From contig NC_015501.1 of assembly GCF_000212375.1 (NCBI RefSeq), forward strand, positions 930,001-994,000: a DNA stretch of 64,000 bases, written 5' to 3'. This DNA is from Porphyromonas asaccharolytica DSM 20707 (GTDB lineage Bacteria > Bacteroidota > Bacteroidia > Bacteroidales > Porphyromonadaceae). Below, one piece after another: positions 8,204 through 16,577 of this stretch. Both the position numbers and the translations under genes were made by a program. Below the pieces are notes generated by a model. The model had not been told where the DNA came from and did not search any database. It saw only the letters and a program-made list of their open reading frames with translations. How positions within the stretch are numbered: position 1 is the first letter of the stretch; each line of letters opens with the position of its first letter.

Positions 8204-9824
8204 CGCATACTTTATTACAGAGGTGTCGTGGGAGGTCGCCAATAAGGTGGGTGGTATCTACACCGTTCTCTCGTCACGGGCGGGCGAGATGATGCATCGC
8301 CACGGGGCGGAGCAGGTTCTTTTTGTAGGTCCTCATCTACGACCGACGGAGGAGATGGTGGACTTTCGCTCGGAGACCTTTTGCATCACCTTGCCGAGTC
8401 ATATATCGCTACTAGGGGTGGAGCTGCCGATCACCCAGGGCTACTGGCTCACCCCTGGGGGCGAAGCGCAAACGATCCTTGTGGACTACAAGCCGCTCGC
8501 CACAGTCCGTGACCAGCTTTACTACCTCATGTGGCAGCAGTACGGCATCCAGTCCGATCTAGGCTATGGCGACTATGATGACTCCTGTCTCTTTGCCGTT
8601 GCAGCGGCAGCGACACTGCTCGTCGTGACACCGCAGCTTGCGCCGCCTAGTAGTCAGCCGATAGCCATTTATAATGAGTGGATCACTGGCATGGGTCTGC
8701 TCTATCATCACCTGCAGCAGCCCGACCTGCGCTCGCTCTTTATCACCCATGCCACGACCGTGGGGCGCTCTATCTGTAGCAATGGCAAGGATCTCTACCG
8801 CTACTTCACGGGCTACCATGGAGACCAGATGGCGAGCGAACTACATGTCGAGGCAAAGCATGCGCTAGAGAAGGCAGCTGCCCATACCGCGACCATCTTT
8901 GCGACGGTCAGCGAGGTTACCGCTCTAGAGTGTACGCAGCTCTTGGAGCGTACGCCAGTGGTCTTGCCCAATGGCTTCCACGCATTGGCTACAAGCCGAC
9001 TCAAGTCAAAGGCTCGCCAGCGGTTACTAGACGTTGCCAGTGCTCTCTATGGCGAGAGTTTTGACTCTGAGAGCACGACGCTTGTCGCTACCTCAGGACG
9101 CTACGAGTATCGCAATAAAGGGATCGATCTCATTGTCTCCTCTATTGATAGCCTCCTCCAGCAGCAGACGAAGCTGTCGTTTGATCTGATCCTTTACTTC
9201 TTTATTCCTGCTTGGGTTGCTGAGTCAAGAGCAGATATCGCTTACCAGCTCAGCCATACCGACCTAGGGACTAGCAAGTCCCCGCTACAGTATCCTTACT
9301 TAACGCACTGGCTACACAATCTGCGAGAGGATACGCTTGCTAATCGTCTCGGCGAATTCCTCCGAAGAGGAGCGACAGAGCAGCGCATCTATCCGATCTT
9401 TGTGCCCACCTACCTCGATGGTCACGACGGTATCCTAGACCTACCTTATTATGATCTGCTGAGTGCCCTTGACCTGACACTCTTCCCCTCTTACTATGAG
9501 CCGTGGGGCTACACCCCGCTGGAGAGTATCGCCTATGGGGTGCCAACGGTGACGACCGACTTGTCTGGCTTCGGTCAGGCGATTCTAGAGCTCTATGGAG
9601 AGCGTGCTACAGAAAGCCTGCATCATGGTGTGCAGGTTATCCTGCGTCGTGATTATGACGATGCGACTGTGACGAAAGCACTGGCGACGATCCTAGAGCG
9701 CGCTACTGCAGGGCTTCCGAAGGCGTGCTACAAGCAGGCACGGAAGACCGCCTCCCATGCGCTCTGGGCACACTATTATGACTACTACATAGAGGCTTAC
9801 CGTCAGATGATGACGTCTGACTAG
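8196..9824 (+). CDS. Glycogen/starch synthase, GT3-like glycosyltransferase
   Basis: This 542-residue GT-B glycosyltransferase would extend alpha-1,4-glucan from a sugar nucleotide in the cytoplasm. The N-terminus EVSWEVANKVGGIYTVLSS matches the acceptor/donor loop of eukaryote-type (GT3) glycogen synthases rather than bacterial GlgA (GT5), which begins with a different KxGGL context. The C-terminal motif FPSYYEPWGYTPLES, followed by GVPTVTTDLSGFG, is also GT3-like. It overlaps the preceding gene by 8 bp. Its stop codon overlaps that of the convergent gene inside a palindromic CTAG. The polymer is inferred to be glycogen. Confidence 0.85.
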   Translation: MIDAYFITEVSWEVANKVGGIYTVLSSRAGEMMHRHGAEQVLFVGPHLRPTEEMVDFRSETFCITLPSHISLLGVELPITQGYWLTPGGEAQTILVDYKPLATVRDQLYYLMWQQYGIQSDLGYGDYDDSCLFAVAAAATLLVVTPQLAPPSSQPIAIYNEWITGMGLLYHHLQQPDLRSLFITHATTVGRSICSNGKDLYRYFTGYHGDQMASELHVEAKHALEKAAAHTATIFATVSEVTALECTQLLERTPVVLPNGFHALATSRLKSKARQRLLDVASALYGESFDSESTTLVATSGRYEYRNKGIDLIVSSIDSLLQQQTKLSFDLILYFFIPAWVAESRADIAYQLSHTDLGTSKSPLQYPYLTHWLHNLREDTLANRLGEFLRRGATEQRIYPIFVPTYLDGHDGILDLPYYDLLSALDLTLFPSYYEPWGYTPLESIAYGVPTVTTDLSGFGQAILELYGERATESLHHGVQVILRRDYDDATVTKALATILERATAGLPKACYKQARKTASHALWAHYYDYYIEAYRQMMTSD

Positions 9825-10597
9825 TTGATCAGTTGTGTGCGACTATTCTGATCGGCTCTGGTAGGCTCCATCTCGGAGCGTGGTACCATACTCTGGGCGA
9901 GGTAGTCAGGACGATTGGCGTAGATGTATAGGACGCTACCCCCCTTGATCGCATCGATGATGGGGCGCGCCAGTGCACGAGGTACTGCGGGGCAACCGTA
10001 GCTACGCCCGAGACGTCCCTGTCGTATGATCTGATCATTGACATAGGCAGCACCATGTACGACGATAGCCCGTGCCCGCGCCTGATCGTTGTACCCACGC
10101 TCTAGTCCATCGAGACGTAGCGAGTAGCCGTTGTTCCCGCTGTAAGTCTCATTGGTTAGGTAGAAGCCCAGAGAGCTCTGATGTGAGTTAGGTTGGTTGG
10201 AAAAAGAGGTGGCATAGTTCTCCCCGCTACCACGTCCATGCGCACAGAGCGTAGCATAGAGGAGCTTGCCCTGCTCCATATCGATGACAAACATGCGCTC
10301 CTGAGTCGAGGGCTTGGAGAAGTCCACAATGGTGAGTCGTGAGCGATGCTTGTTTGAGATCTGATTGTATCCCCGCACACCTAGGCTAAAGGCCTCAAAC
10401 GAGAGCCTTCCCTCTAGTCCCATCTGCGTATAGAGCTGACGGATCTGCTGTCGCTCTGCTGAGGTGGGTACGACCGTCACACGGTGTCCCGTAGGAGGTA
10501 TGTCCCACAGAGAGACATCAGACCCAGCTACGTAGCTAGGCACGAGTATTACCAAGAGTATCAACCATCTAAATGAAGAGCTGTGAAGCATATGCAT
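9821..10597 (-). CDS. Exported L,D-transpeptidase-like protein (YkuD_2 type)
   Basis: The 258-residue protein has an N-terminal signal peptide (WLILLVILVPSYVAGSD) and a murein L,D-transpeptidase catalytic domain of the YkuD_2 kind. Visible motifs are FVIDMEQGKLLY, CAHGRGSG, a HG pair in AIVVHGAAYV and the nucleophile motif SYGCPAVP. It probably acts on peptidoglycan cross-links or lipoprotein attachment in the periplasm. The start at 10597 lies about 25 bp downstream of the -7 box at 10624-10631. The gene is convergent with the glycogen synthase gene and shares 4 bp with it. Confidence 0.82.
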   Translation of the reverse strand: MHMLHSSSFRWLILLVILVPSYVAGSDVSLWDIPPTGHRVTVVPTSAERQQIRQLYTQMGLEGRLSFEAFSLGVRGYNQISNKHRSRLTIVDFSKPSTQERMFVIDMEQGKLLYATLCAHGRGSGENYATSFSNQPNSHQSSLGFYLTNETYSGNNGYSLRLDGLERGYNDQARARAIVVHGAAYVNDQIIRQGRLGRSYGCPAVPRALARPIIDAIKGGSVLYIYANRPDYLAQSMVPRSEMEPTRADQNSRTQLIN

Positions 10598-10623
10598 ATC
10601 TAGTAAAAGACTTATAGATGCGC

Positions 10624-10683
10624 CAAAGGTACGAAAAAGAGATTAGAAGTTAGAGATTAGAGGTTGGAAGTTAGAGGTTAGAG
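10624..10683 (-). promoter_or_regulatory. Promoter with heptanucleotide array, L,D-transpeptidase gene
   Basis: The minus-strand TACCTTTG (10624-10631) is a -7 box. Ten bases further upstream begins an array of six 7-bp units of the (A/G)TTAGA(A/G) type (10642-10683, written on the plus strand). The -33 position would fall inside the array. The same arrangement, including the shared AAAGGTACGAAAAAGAGATT stretch, is found upstream of tig. Confidence 0.65.
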
Positions 10684-10741
10684 ATTTTTCTAGAGGCACT
10701 AGTACTCCTAGTGTCACTAGTGCCTCTAGCCAATCGCTTTC

Positions 10742-10937
10742 CTACGTGGAAATTCTCAAATCGCCACGTGGAAAAAGAAAATTCTCCACGGAGGAAACAA
10801 AAAATCTCCACGTGGGCAAGAAATAAAACTTCGGAGGAATCAAATGAAACTTCGGAGGAAATGTTTCTCGCCCACGTGGAGATTTTTTGTTTACTCCGTG
10901 GAGAATCTGAAATATCCACGTGGAGATTCTAATTTCC
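10742..10937. repeat. CCACGTGG ruler repeat, copy A
   Basis: Boxes related to CCACGTGG start at 10742, 10764, 10786 and 10808 on the left and 10872, 10894 and 10916 on the right, each exactly 22 bp apart. The centre holds two copies of a 21-bp unit containing AAACTTCGGAGGAATC. Left and right arms are inverted copies of each other: a 40-bp stretch starting at 10785 matches its counterpart at 10864-10904 with only one or two mismatches. No terminal repeats of an insertion sequence are visible here. It lies between the divergent L,D-transpeptidase and BspA-like genes. Confidence 0.9.
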
Positions 10938-11027
10938 TTCGACTCTACACGAAGGGAACTCAACTATAAAGATACGAATGTGTAAGTTAACATCCTCTAA
11001 TAGTGAGACATTGCTCCTTATTTGCCG

Positions 11028-11057
11028 TTTGTCTGTAACTCTTTTTCTGTACCTTTG
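11028..11057 (+). promoter_or_regulatory. Promoter of the BspA-like gene
   Basis: TTTG (11028-11031) and TACCTTTG (11050-11057) are 18 bp apart, close to the Bacteroidota consensus. They leave an untranslated leader of about 120 nt before ATG 11184. Confidence 0.6.
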
Positions 11058-11183
11058 CCTCCACCTATTCGCTAAGTTTGGGGTTAGATGCTACCCAGTA
11101 CTTAGTCCTGACGGCTCCGTATATCTGGAGTCTCTATGCACGAAAGTGCACTACTACTTAATATTTCAATAACAGATTACTTT

Positions 11184-14100
11184 ATGAATCGAATAACAAA
11201 CTTACTACTGCTACTCGTCCTCTCAGCGACGGCTCTTGTCGCGCAGTCAGTGTCGGGTAACGTATTGACCTCTTGGGGAGATGCTACTGGAGCTATCAGG
11301 ATCCCTGACGGGGTGACTGAGATTGCTGCAAACTGCTTTTACACGCCTGGAGAGGATGATCCCAACGGGTGGGGCTCTACAGACCCTATCAGCAATACCA
11401 ATATCACTAGCGTAGATCTCAACGGGGTGACAAAGATCGGTGACAACGCCTTCAAGGGTTGCACGGGCATCAAAACCATCAAGGCTCCTAAGCTAGAGAG
11501 CGTGGGTAGCCACAGCTTCGAGGGGTGTACGGCTCTGGAGGCACTCGAACTGCCGATGATTAAGACGATCGGGGAGAAGGCCTTTGAGAATGCAAACGCA
11601 CTGACCTCACTCTCACTAGGCAAGTCGCTCGAGTCTATCGTGGGCAACCCCTTCCAAAACAGTACCAGCCTCACCTCGCTAACGCTTGAGGAGGGATGCG
11701 CTAACTACCTCGCAACCGAGGGCGCACTCATCTCTCGTGCTGATGGTGTGCTACGACTGCTGGCTGGTGGTGTCCAGAAGGTGACCCTTGGTGAGGAGTG
11801 CAAGGCTATCGGTGATAACGCTATCTTTGGCTGTGGAGCTTTGGAGCGTCTAGAGCTACCTTACGCCAAGGAGATAGGTACAGGTGCTTTTGTCAACTGC
11901 ACTAAGCTCACCGAGCTTTATCTGCCACGCTTGGAGCGTATGAAGAGGGACTGGTTATCTTTCAGCGGTGTAGGCTCACTGCGTATCGTAGACTTGCACT
12001 TGAGTAATTCCATCTCTGGTCTGGAGACACTTTGGCCAGACAATAATACGACAACTGTTTATGTAGCTAGTGAGGCGATCAAGACGGAGCTAGCACAGAA
12101 ACTGAAGAAGTGCCAGATCATCGTCGGTGCTCCCGCAGGAACACAGCAACGCTATAAAGTAACTTACAGTTTTACCGGAGATGGTCAGCTGGAGGCTTGG
12201 ACGACTGGAGCTCAGAATGTCAATAATGGTGATATGCTTCTAGAGCACTCCTCTGTTAGCTTTAAGGCAAGCCCTCGGGCTGAGCAGCAGATCAAGGAGT
12301 GGCGTGTCAATGGCTCTGTCGTGAAGGTCGAGGGTGATCCAAAGTTCCCTCAAATCTATGAGGTCAAAGATCTAACTAGTGATCTGACGGTGACGGTAAC
12401 CTTTGAGGCTCGTCCAGAGGGTGCTGACGTTTACTTCCGTAGTCGTGACCTTCAGATGGGTACCCTAACCTGCGCACTAGATGACGGCACAGAGGTGAAG
12501 TCTGGCGATCGTGTGCCTACAGGTACGATGCTGAATTTTACTGCTACTCCTAAGGAGGGCTATCGCATCGGAGACTGGTTCGAGCAGGTCGAGATAGGAG
12601 GCAGCGAGTTTAAGCCGATAGAGGGACAGAATGGTCAGTCCACCTATCGCTGCGAAGTGCCCGATGCACGTGAGATAGAGGTCGATTTTGACCGTATCGA
12701 GGGACACTTTAGAGTGAAGTTTGCCTCTTTCAATGAGAAGACCGGCACGCTCACTGCTACGGCTGATGGTGTCGAGATTAAAACAGGTCAGGCAGTCAAG
12801 GCTGGTAGCAAGCTCGTCTTTACGGCACACCCTGCTGAGGGCTATGCTGTCGATGAGTGGCAGCTCAATGGTGAGACGCTTCCTAACTACCGTGAACTAA
12901 CCTACACGATCGAGAGCCTCAAGGAGGATGTCGAGGTGAATATGGTCTGCAGCCCAGCTTCGAGTACAGATAAGAAGCCTGAGATCGTCGATGGTGTACT
13001 CTATAAGTGGATGGCTGAGGGCGATGCAGTCCTACCCGATGAGGTGACTTACATTGCTCCGCTAGCTTTCGAGGGTGCCAACCAGATGACTTCGCTGACG
13101 CTCAATAATAAGGTAAAGGGCATCGGTGATCGTGCATTCCTCTTCTGCACGGCTATGACGAAGTTTGTCGTGCCTGAGGCTAATGAGTCGTTCTCAACGA
13201 TAGAGGGTGTCCTCTACAGCAAGGATCAGACGAGACTCATCGCTTACCCCGCAGGTCTCAAGGCTGATAGCTATACTCTAGGGGCTAAGGTTACTTCGAT
13301 ACAGCCTGGAGCATTCCTAACGCCGATACACTTGAATGCTGTCGAGGTTGCCACGGGCAATACGGCGCTTAAGAGTGTCAATGGTATCCTCTACACGGCA
13401 GATGGCTCGAAGCTGCTCTACCTACCTATAGGCAGTCAAACGATCGAACTGGAAGGTAAGCTGGCTCTCTCAGAAGGACTCAAAGAGATATCGAGCCTCG
13501 CCCTAGCGTACAATCCTAGGCTCAAGGAGCTGATACTCCCGGTATCTCTAGAGCGCATCGATGCGATGGCTCTCGCTTACAATGCGGCTATGAAGTCCTT
13601 CGCATGGGCTGAGGGTGTCACACCTCAGCTTGTCTCGGTCGGAGACTCTGCATTTTACTATGATCGTTCGCTAGAGACGGTTCCCTATATGCCTAGTTGT
13701 ACTTCATTTGGCAAGGCTGCCTTTGGACTAGCTTCTGCCCTTAAGGAGGTACATATCCCAGCAGGTTGCTCAATAGAGGCTAATACGTTCACTGGCTGTC
13801 AGATTATCAGTGCTGTTTACGCTTATAGTGTAGAGCCTCCTGTCATCAACGAGGCAACCTTTGGGGATATTTATAGTCCCAAGGAGGCTACGCTCTATGT
13901 ACAGAAGGGCGCTAAGGAGGCTTACAGCAAGGCTAAGGGCTGGCGTATTTTTGGTAATATAGTTGAGGAGGATAACCTCGCTGTGGCTGCCATCGATGAG
14001 CTTGCCATACAACTCTACCCGAACCCGACACAGGAGCTACTCAACGTGGCAGGCGCAGTCGCTAACAGTGACATCCTGCTCTACGACATGACGGGTACGC

Positions 14101-14219
14101 TCGTTGGTACGGCTCGTACTGATGCTGTGGGTAGTGCTGTGGTAGACCTCGCTAGCTATCCCGCTGGCACCTACGTGGTACGCGTATCAGGTGCTGACCG
14201 TCTCGTGGTCAAGCAGTAA
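11184..14219 (+). CDS. BspA-like leucine-rich repeat surface protein with T9SS sorting domain
   Basis: This is a large secreted protein (1011 residues from ATG 11184). A signal peptide (NLLLLLVLSATALVAQ) is followed by BspA-type leucine-rich repeats of the form IGDNAF.GCT.I..I..P, then about three beta-rich modules resembling bacterial repeat domains (GTLTATADGVEIKTGQ, GYRIGDW, GYAVDEWQLNGE), then more BspA repeats. It ends with a type A T9SS C-terminal domain of about 75 residues (IQLYPNPTQELLNV, YPAGTYVVRVSG). It is probably exported by the Por system and anchored to the cell surface, where BspA relatives bind host proteins. The binding partner is unknown. Confidence 0.92.
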   Translation: MNRITNLLLLLVLSATALVAQSVSGNVLTSWGDATGAIRIPDGVTEIAANCFYTPGEDDPNGWGSTDPISNTNITSVDLNGVTKIGDNAFKGCTGIKTIKAPKLESVGSHSFEGCTALEALELPMIKTIGEKAFENANALTSLSLGKSLESIVGNPFQNSTSLTSLTLEEGCANYLATEGALISRADGVLRLLAGGVQKVTLGEECKAIGDNAIFGCGALERLELPYAKEIGTGAFVNCTKLTELYLPRLERMKRDWLSFSGVGSLRIVDLHLSNSISGLETLWPDNNTTTVYVASEAIKTELAQKLKKCQIIVGAPAGTQQRYKVTYSFTGDGQLEAWTTGAQNVNNGDMLLEHSSVSFKASPRAEQQIKEWRVNGSVVKVEGDPKFPQIYEVKDLTSDLTVTVTFEARPEGADVYFRSRDLQMGTLTCALDDGTEVKSGDRVPTGTMLNFTATPKEGYRIGDWFEQVEIGGSEFKPIEGQNGQSTYRCEVPDAREIEVDFDRIEGHFRVKFASFNEKTGTLTATADGVEIKTGQAVKAGSKLVFTAHPAEGYAVDEWQLNGETLPNYRELTYTIESLKEDVEVNMVCSPASSTDKKPEIVDGVLYKWMAEGDAVLPDEVTYIAPLAFEGANQMTSLTLNNKVKGIGDRAFLFCTAMTKFVVPEANESFSTIEGVLYSKDQTRLIAYPAGLKADSYTLGAKVTSIQPGAFLTPIHLNAVEVATGNTALKSVNGILYTADGSKLLYLPIGSQTIELEGKLALSEGLKEISSLALAYNPRLKELILPVSLERIDAMALAYNAAMKSFAWAEGVTPQLVSVGDSAFYYDRSLETVPYMPSCTSFGKAAFGLASALKEVHIPAGCSIEANTFTGCQIISAVYAYSVEPPVINEATFGDIYSPKEATLYVQKGAKEAYSKAKGWRIFGNIVEEDNLAVAAIDELAIQLYPNPTQELLNVAGAVANSDILLYDMTGTLVGTARTDAVGSAVVDLASYPAGTYVVRVSGADRLVVKQ

Positions 14220-14341
14220 GATCCAGTTGTGTAGTGTCTGTCGCTCTTGTGGCAGACGCTACCGCGCTGGTTAGAAGCTCTCGAGCTATCATACGGAGGG
14301 AGAGCTCTATCGTGTGAACTGGTAGAGCTTTATCCGAAAAG

Positions 14342-14388
14342 AAAAAGGTGGCGAGGACCTCGATCGTGAGGCACTCGCCACCTTTTTT
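14342..14388 (+). terminator. Intrinsic terminator of the BspA-like gene
   Basis: AAAAAGGTGGCGAG (14342-14355) pairs with CTCGCCACCTTTTTT (14374-14388), a strong stem ending in a T-run. It can act in both directions. Confidence 0.85.
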
Positions 14389-14494
14389 ACGTCATGGTCT
14401 AGATGCGCATACTGGCACCAAGCGGGACGGTGTGCAAAAGGTCTTCAACACCGCAGGTCAGGTAACCCCAACGAGCCGAGCAACGATATGTGTA

Positions 14495-14512
14495 GACGCA
14501 CGATCGTGCGTC
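14495..14512. repeat. Perfect 18-bp palindrome
   Basis: GACGCACGATCGTGCGTC is a perfect palindrome with flanking GTA/TAC that extends it loosely. It lies in the gap between the BspA-like gene and the tRNA-Thr cluster. A partial copy (CAATCGTGCGTCCTA) lies near 61503. It could be a protein-binding site or a small repeat; function unknown. Confidence 0.5.
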
Positions 14513-14577
14513 CCTACAACGGGTCACTCGTGAGATCAGCGGAATTGCTGTCCCCTGAGGTCGTTTGATCTGAATAC

Positions 14578-14613
14578 AAAAAACGAGCAGACTGCTAAGC
14601 TTAGCAATCTGCT
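14578..14613 (-). terminator. Intrinsic terminator after tRNA-Thr
   Basis: On the minus strand a near-perfect hairpin AGCAGATTGCTAAG/CTTAGCAGTCTGCT (14586-14613) is followed by CG and a T-run. It would end the SRP RNA and tRNA-Thr transcript. Confidence 0.8.
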
Positions 14614-14654
14614 GGTCAATTGTGGATATAGTCTCTAGGACTAGTCTTGAAGAG

Positions 14655-14727
14655 AGCCTCTTGTCGGACTCGAACCAACGACCCCGAGATTACAAATCAC
14701 GTGCTCTACCAACTGAGCTAAAGAGGC
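14655..14727 (-). tRNA. tRNA-Thr (anticodon TGT)
   Basis: The acceptor stem GCCTCTT/AAGAGGC is perfect and the anticodon loop TTTGTAA gives TGT, threonine. The T-arm contains GGTTCGAGTCC. It follows the SRP RNA gene by 4 bp on the same strand, so the two are probably one transcript. Confidence 0.93.
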
Positions 14728-14731
14728 AAAA

Positions 14732-14827
14732 GGGCGAGCAATCCACATCGCGCCGCTACGACCCGCTACCCTTGCTGCGGTCAAGCCCTAGGGGATTCAC
14801 AGGGAGCTGGCCGTGTGGCACTCGCCC
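14732..14827 (-). ncRNA. ffs: Small (4.5S-type) signal recognition particle RNA
   Basis: The 96-nt minus-strand segment is one long hairpin: GGGCGAGTGCCACA at the 5' end pairs with TGTGGATTGCTCGCCC at the 3' end. The apical part TAGGGCTTGACCGCAGCAAGG matches helix 8 of bacterial SRP RNA (AGG, a tetraloop, then GCAGCA) with UUGA in place of the common GGAA tetraloop. It would bind Ffh for co-translational membrane targeting. A promoter ends a few bases upstream and tRNA-Thr follows. Confidence 0.78.
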
Positions 14828-14833
14828 GGATCA

Positions 14834-14864
14834 CAAAGGTACGACAATTTTCTTAATCTGCAAG
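14834..14864 (-). promoter_or_regulatory. Promoter of the SRP RNA and tRNA-Thr unit
   Basis: The minus-strand TACCTTTG (14834-14841) and CTTG (14861-14864) are 19 bp apart. The expected start coincides with the first G of the SRP RNA. Confidence 0.75.
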
Positions 14865-14915
14865 TCTTATCGGACCTTTGTTTTGATTCGAACCTTTATA
14901 ACCGCCCTAAAATCA

Positions 14916-16529
14916 CTAGGAAATGGAGATTAAAGTGGTGCTTTTTTCGAGAAAAGAGATGAAGTCTGAGATCTTGTAAGACCTCACAACTAGCCCCTTA
15001 CGTTCCTTAAGCCAAGAAAACTGGTCTATCGTGTCGATGTATAGCGTAGGGGCAACAAAAACACCCTCTGCATTAAAGTCCCCAGACTCTTTAGCAAAAG
15101 TCTCAAGGTGCCGACCGACGGGCCAGCACTCCATCATCGTCTGAGTGCGTCCTCCAGCTGTGGTAACCTCTACAAGAACACCTCGGGAGCCTTCCATACA
15201 TTCGATATCCCCCTTGTCACCACCTGCGGTGGAGAGGGGAAGCCCTTCGTCATCACATGGATAGTTAGGCGATACAGCAACTTTTTCAAATGTCTGACAG
15301 ATGGCTAAAGCAGTGAGAAATTCGAGCCTAGCAGGTGCTGGAACAAACCGCAGTGTTGGGTGTTTTGAACTCCTACCCTTTTCGATGATAGAAAGCTCTT
15401 TTTTGACCATATCGGGAGCATACTCGCTAAGAGAAGAAAGTCTCTTCAAAGCCTTGCCAGCATCTGTCTTAATCGTTAGTGCGGTACATGCTTTGTCGAA
15501 GTATGGTACAATAGTACTAGCATACTCAAAGTACTTTTTTTCATCAGAAAAAGGATGATACCACTCCTTGTAATGAGTTAGGATATAGTTAATAGTTTGA
15601 TCCTCATTGTGATTGATATCTATAAAGCGTCCTGCTCCACGTAGTGATATAAGTCCTGTGAGACGCATCTTACGTATAAAGTCGTCAGGGTATTCTGAAA
15701 CTACGCTTCTGAGTGTAAACTTCTTGAATCCACCAAGTATCTCTTCCGTGCAAATTTGCTTAATAGTCTCGCTTGAGGGGGTATAGCGCCACTCTTGTCT
15801 GAGCTTTTTGATGCGCTGGTATAGTGCCTCAGCGTTATCGTCCTTCCAAAAGAGCACAAGGGGTAACTCGTGGTATCCAATGCCTGTGTTGTTGTACTCA
15901 GGGTCAGCGTTGAGTAGCTTTATCACTTGAAGTAGCATTACAAGAGGAATGTTCCGATTTAACTCACGGATGAAAGGATTTCCTCTTTGATGTCGTGCAA
16001 AGGCGTTCAAAAACACGAGGCGCTCATAATGGGGGTGGAGCATTTTTCTTGTGATTAAGCCGGCTTCTATTTCTATAGATACACTATTTGCTAGTAATCG
16101 ACCAGCAGTTGAAAATTCGATCTTATCTCCGAGGTTGTAATAGACAAGACCTAAGACCTTCATAAGCTTGAATTGGGTGTCAAATCTACTAAGCCAGCCA
16201 GCAGGGAAGCCAGCCTCTTTGTGGTTTTGCTTATTTGCTTTATAGAGAAAGTCTGTCTCTTCATCAGTTAAGGCGTAAAGTGCGACATCGCCTTTGTTTG
16301 CCCCTTTCCACTTGTCAGAAATAGAGTCTAGTCGCCTCATAGGACGATATAGTCCAACACGAAAGAGATCCTTTTCGATAGCCTCTACACTGGACTCATC
16401 TAGCACTACATCATCGTATCTCAATAGTATATGCATCAAATCCTTGTAGCGCTCTGGGTTTCTAATTGTAGTCGTATAGAGGAGAGGTTTGTATTCAGGG
16501 GCTCTGCGATTTTTCTTAGTCGTATTCAT
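14916..16529 (-). CDS. AlwI-family type II restriction endonuclease
   Basis: The 537-residue protein matches the AlwI restriction endonuclease family. The N-terminus has KPLLYTTTIRNPERYKDL and VGLYRP, and the C-terminal nuclease core has GDKGDIECMEG followed by LVEVTTAGGRTQ, a PD-(D/E)XK-like Asp and Glu arrangement. Family members recognise the asymmetric site GGATC (AlwI) or GAGTC-type sites (PleI, MlyI, N.BstNBI) and cut outside it. The actual specificity here is unknown. It lies 48 bp downstream of two adenine methyltransferase genes on the same strand, completing a restriction-modification unit. Confidence 0.88.
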   Translation of the reverse strand: MNTTKKNRRAPEYKPLLYTTTIRNPERYKDLMHILLRYDDVVLDESSVEAIEKDLFRVGLYRPMRRLDSISDKWKGANKGDVALYALTDEETDFLYKANKQNHKEAGFPAGWLSRFDTQFKLMKVLGLVYYNLGDKIEFSTAGRLLANSVSIEIEAGLITRKMLHPHYERLVFLNAFARHQRGNPFIRELNRNIPLVMLLQVIKLLNADPEYNNTGIGYHELPLVLFWKDDNAEALYQRIKKLRQEWRYTPSSETIKQICTEEILGGFKKFTLRSVVSEYPDDFIRKMRLTGLISLRGAGRFIDINHNEDQTINYILTHYKEWYHPFSDEKKYFEYASTIVPYFDKACTALTIKTDAGKALKRLSSLSEYAPDMVKKELSIIEKGRSSKHPTLRFVPAPARLEFLTALAICQTFEKVAVSPNYPCDDEGLPLSTAGGDKGDIECMEGSRGVLVEVTTAGGRTQTMMECWPVGRHLETFAKESGDFNAEGVFVAPTLYIDTIDQFSWLKERKGLVVRSYKISDFISFLEKSTTLISIS

Positions 16530-16577
16530 ATAAAGGGCTAGTCTTTTTTGAGGGTACTCCTCGCTGTTTAGAATGAC

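Noticed and set aside
10671-10963. Small proteins of 70-80 residues in the ruler repeats (recurring ISTW and PRG motifs)
   Set aside because: The frames exist on both strands in all copies simply because the 22-bp boxes repeat. There is no start context or promoter, and the DNA inverted symmetry explains the similar peptides.
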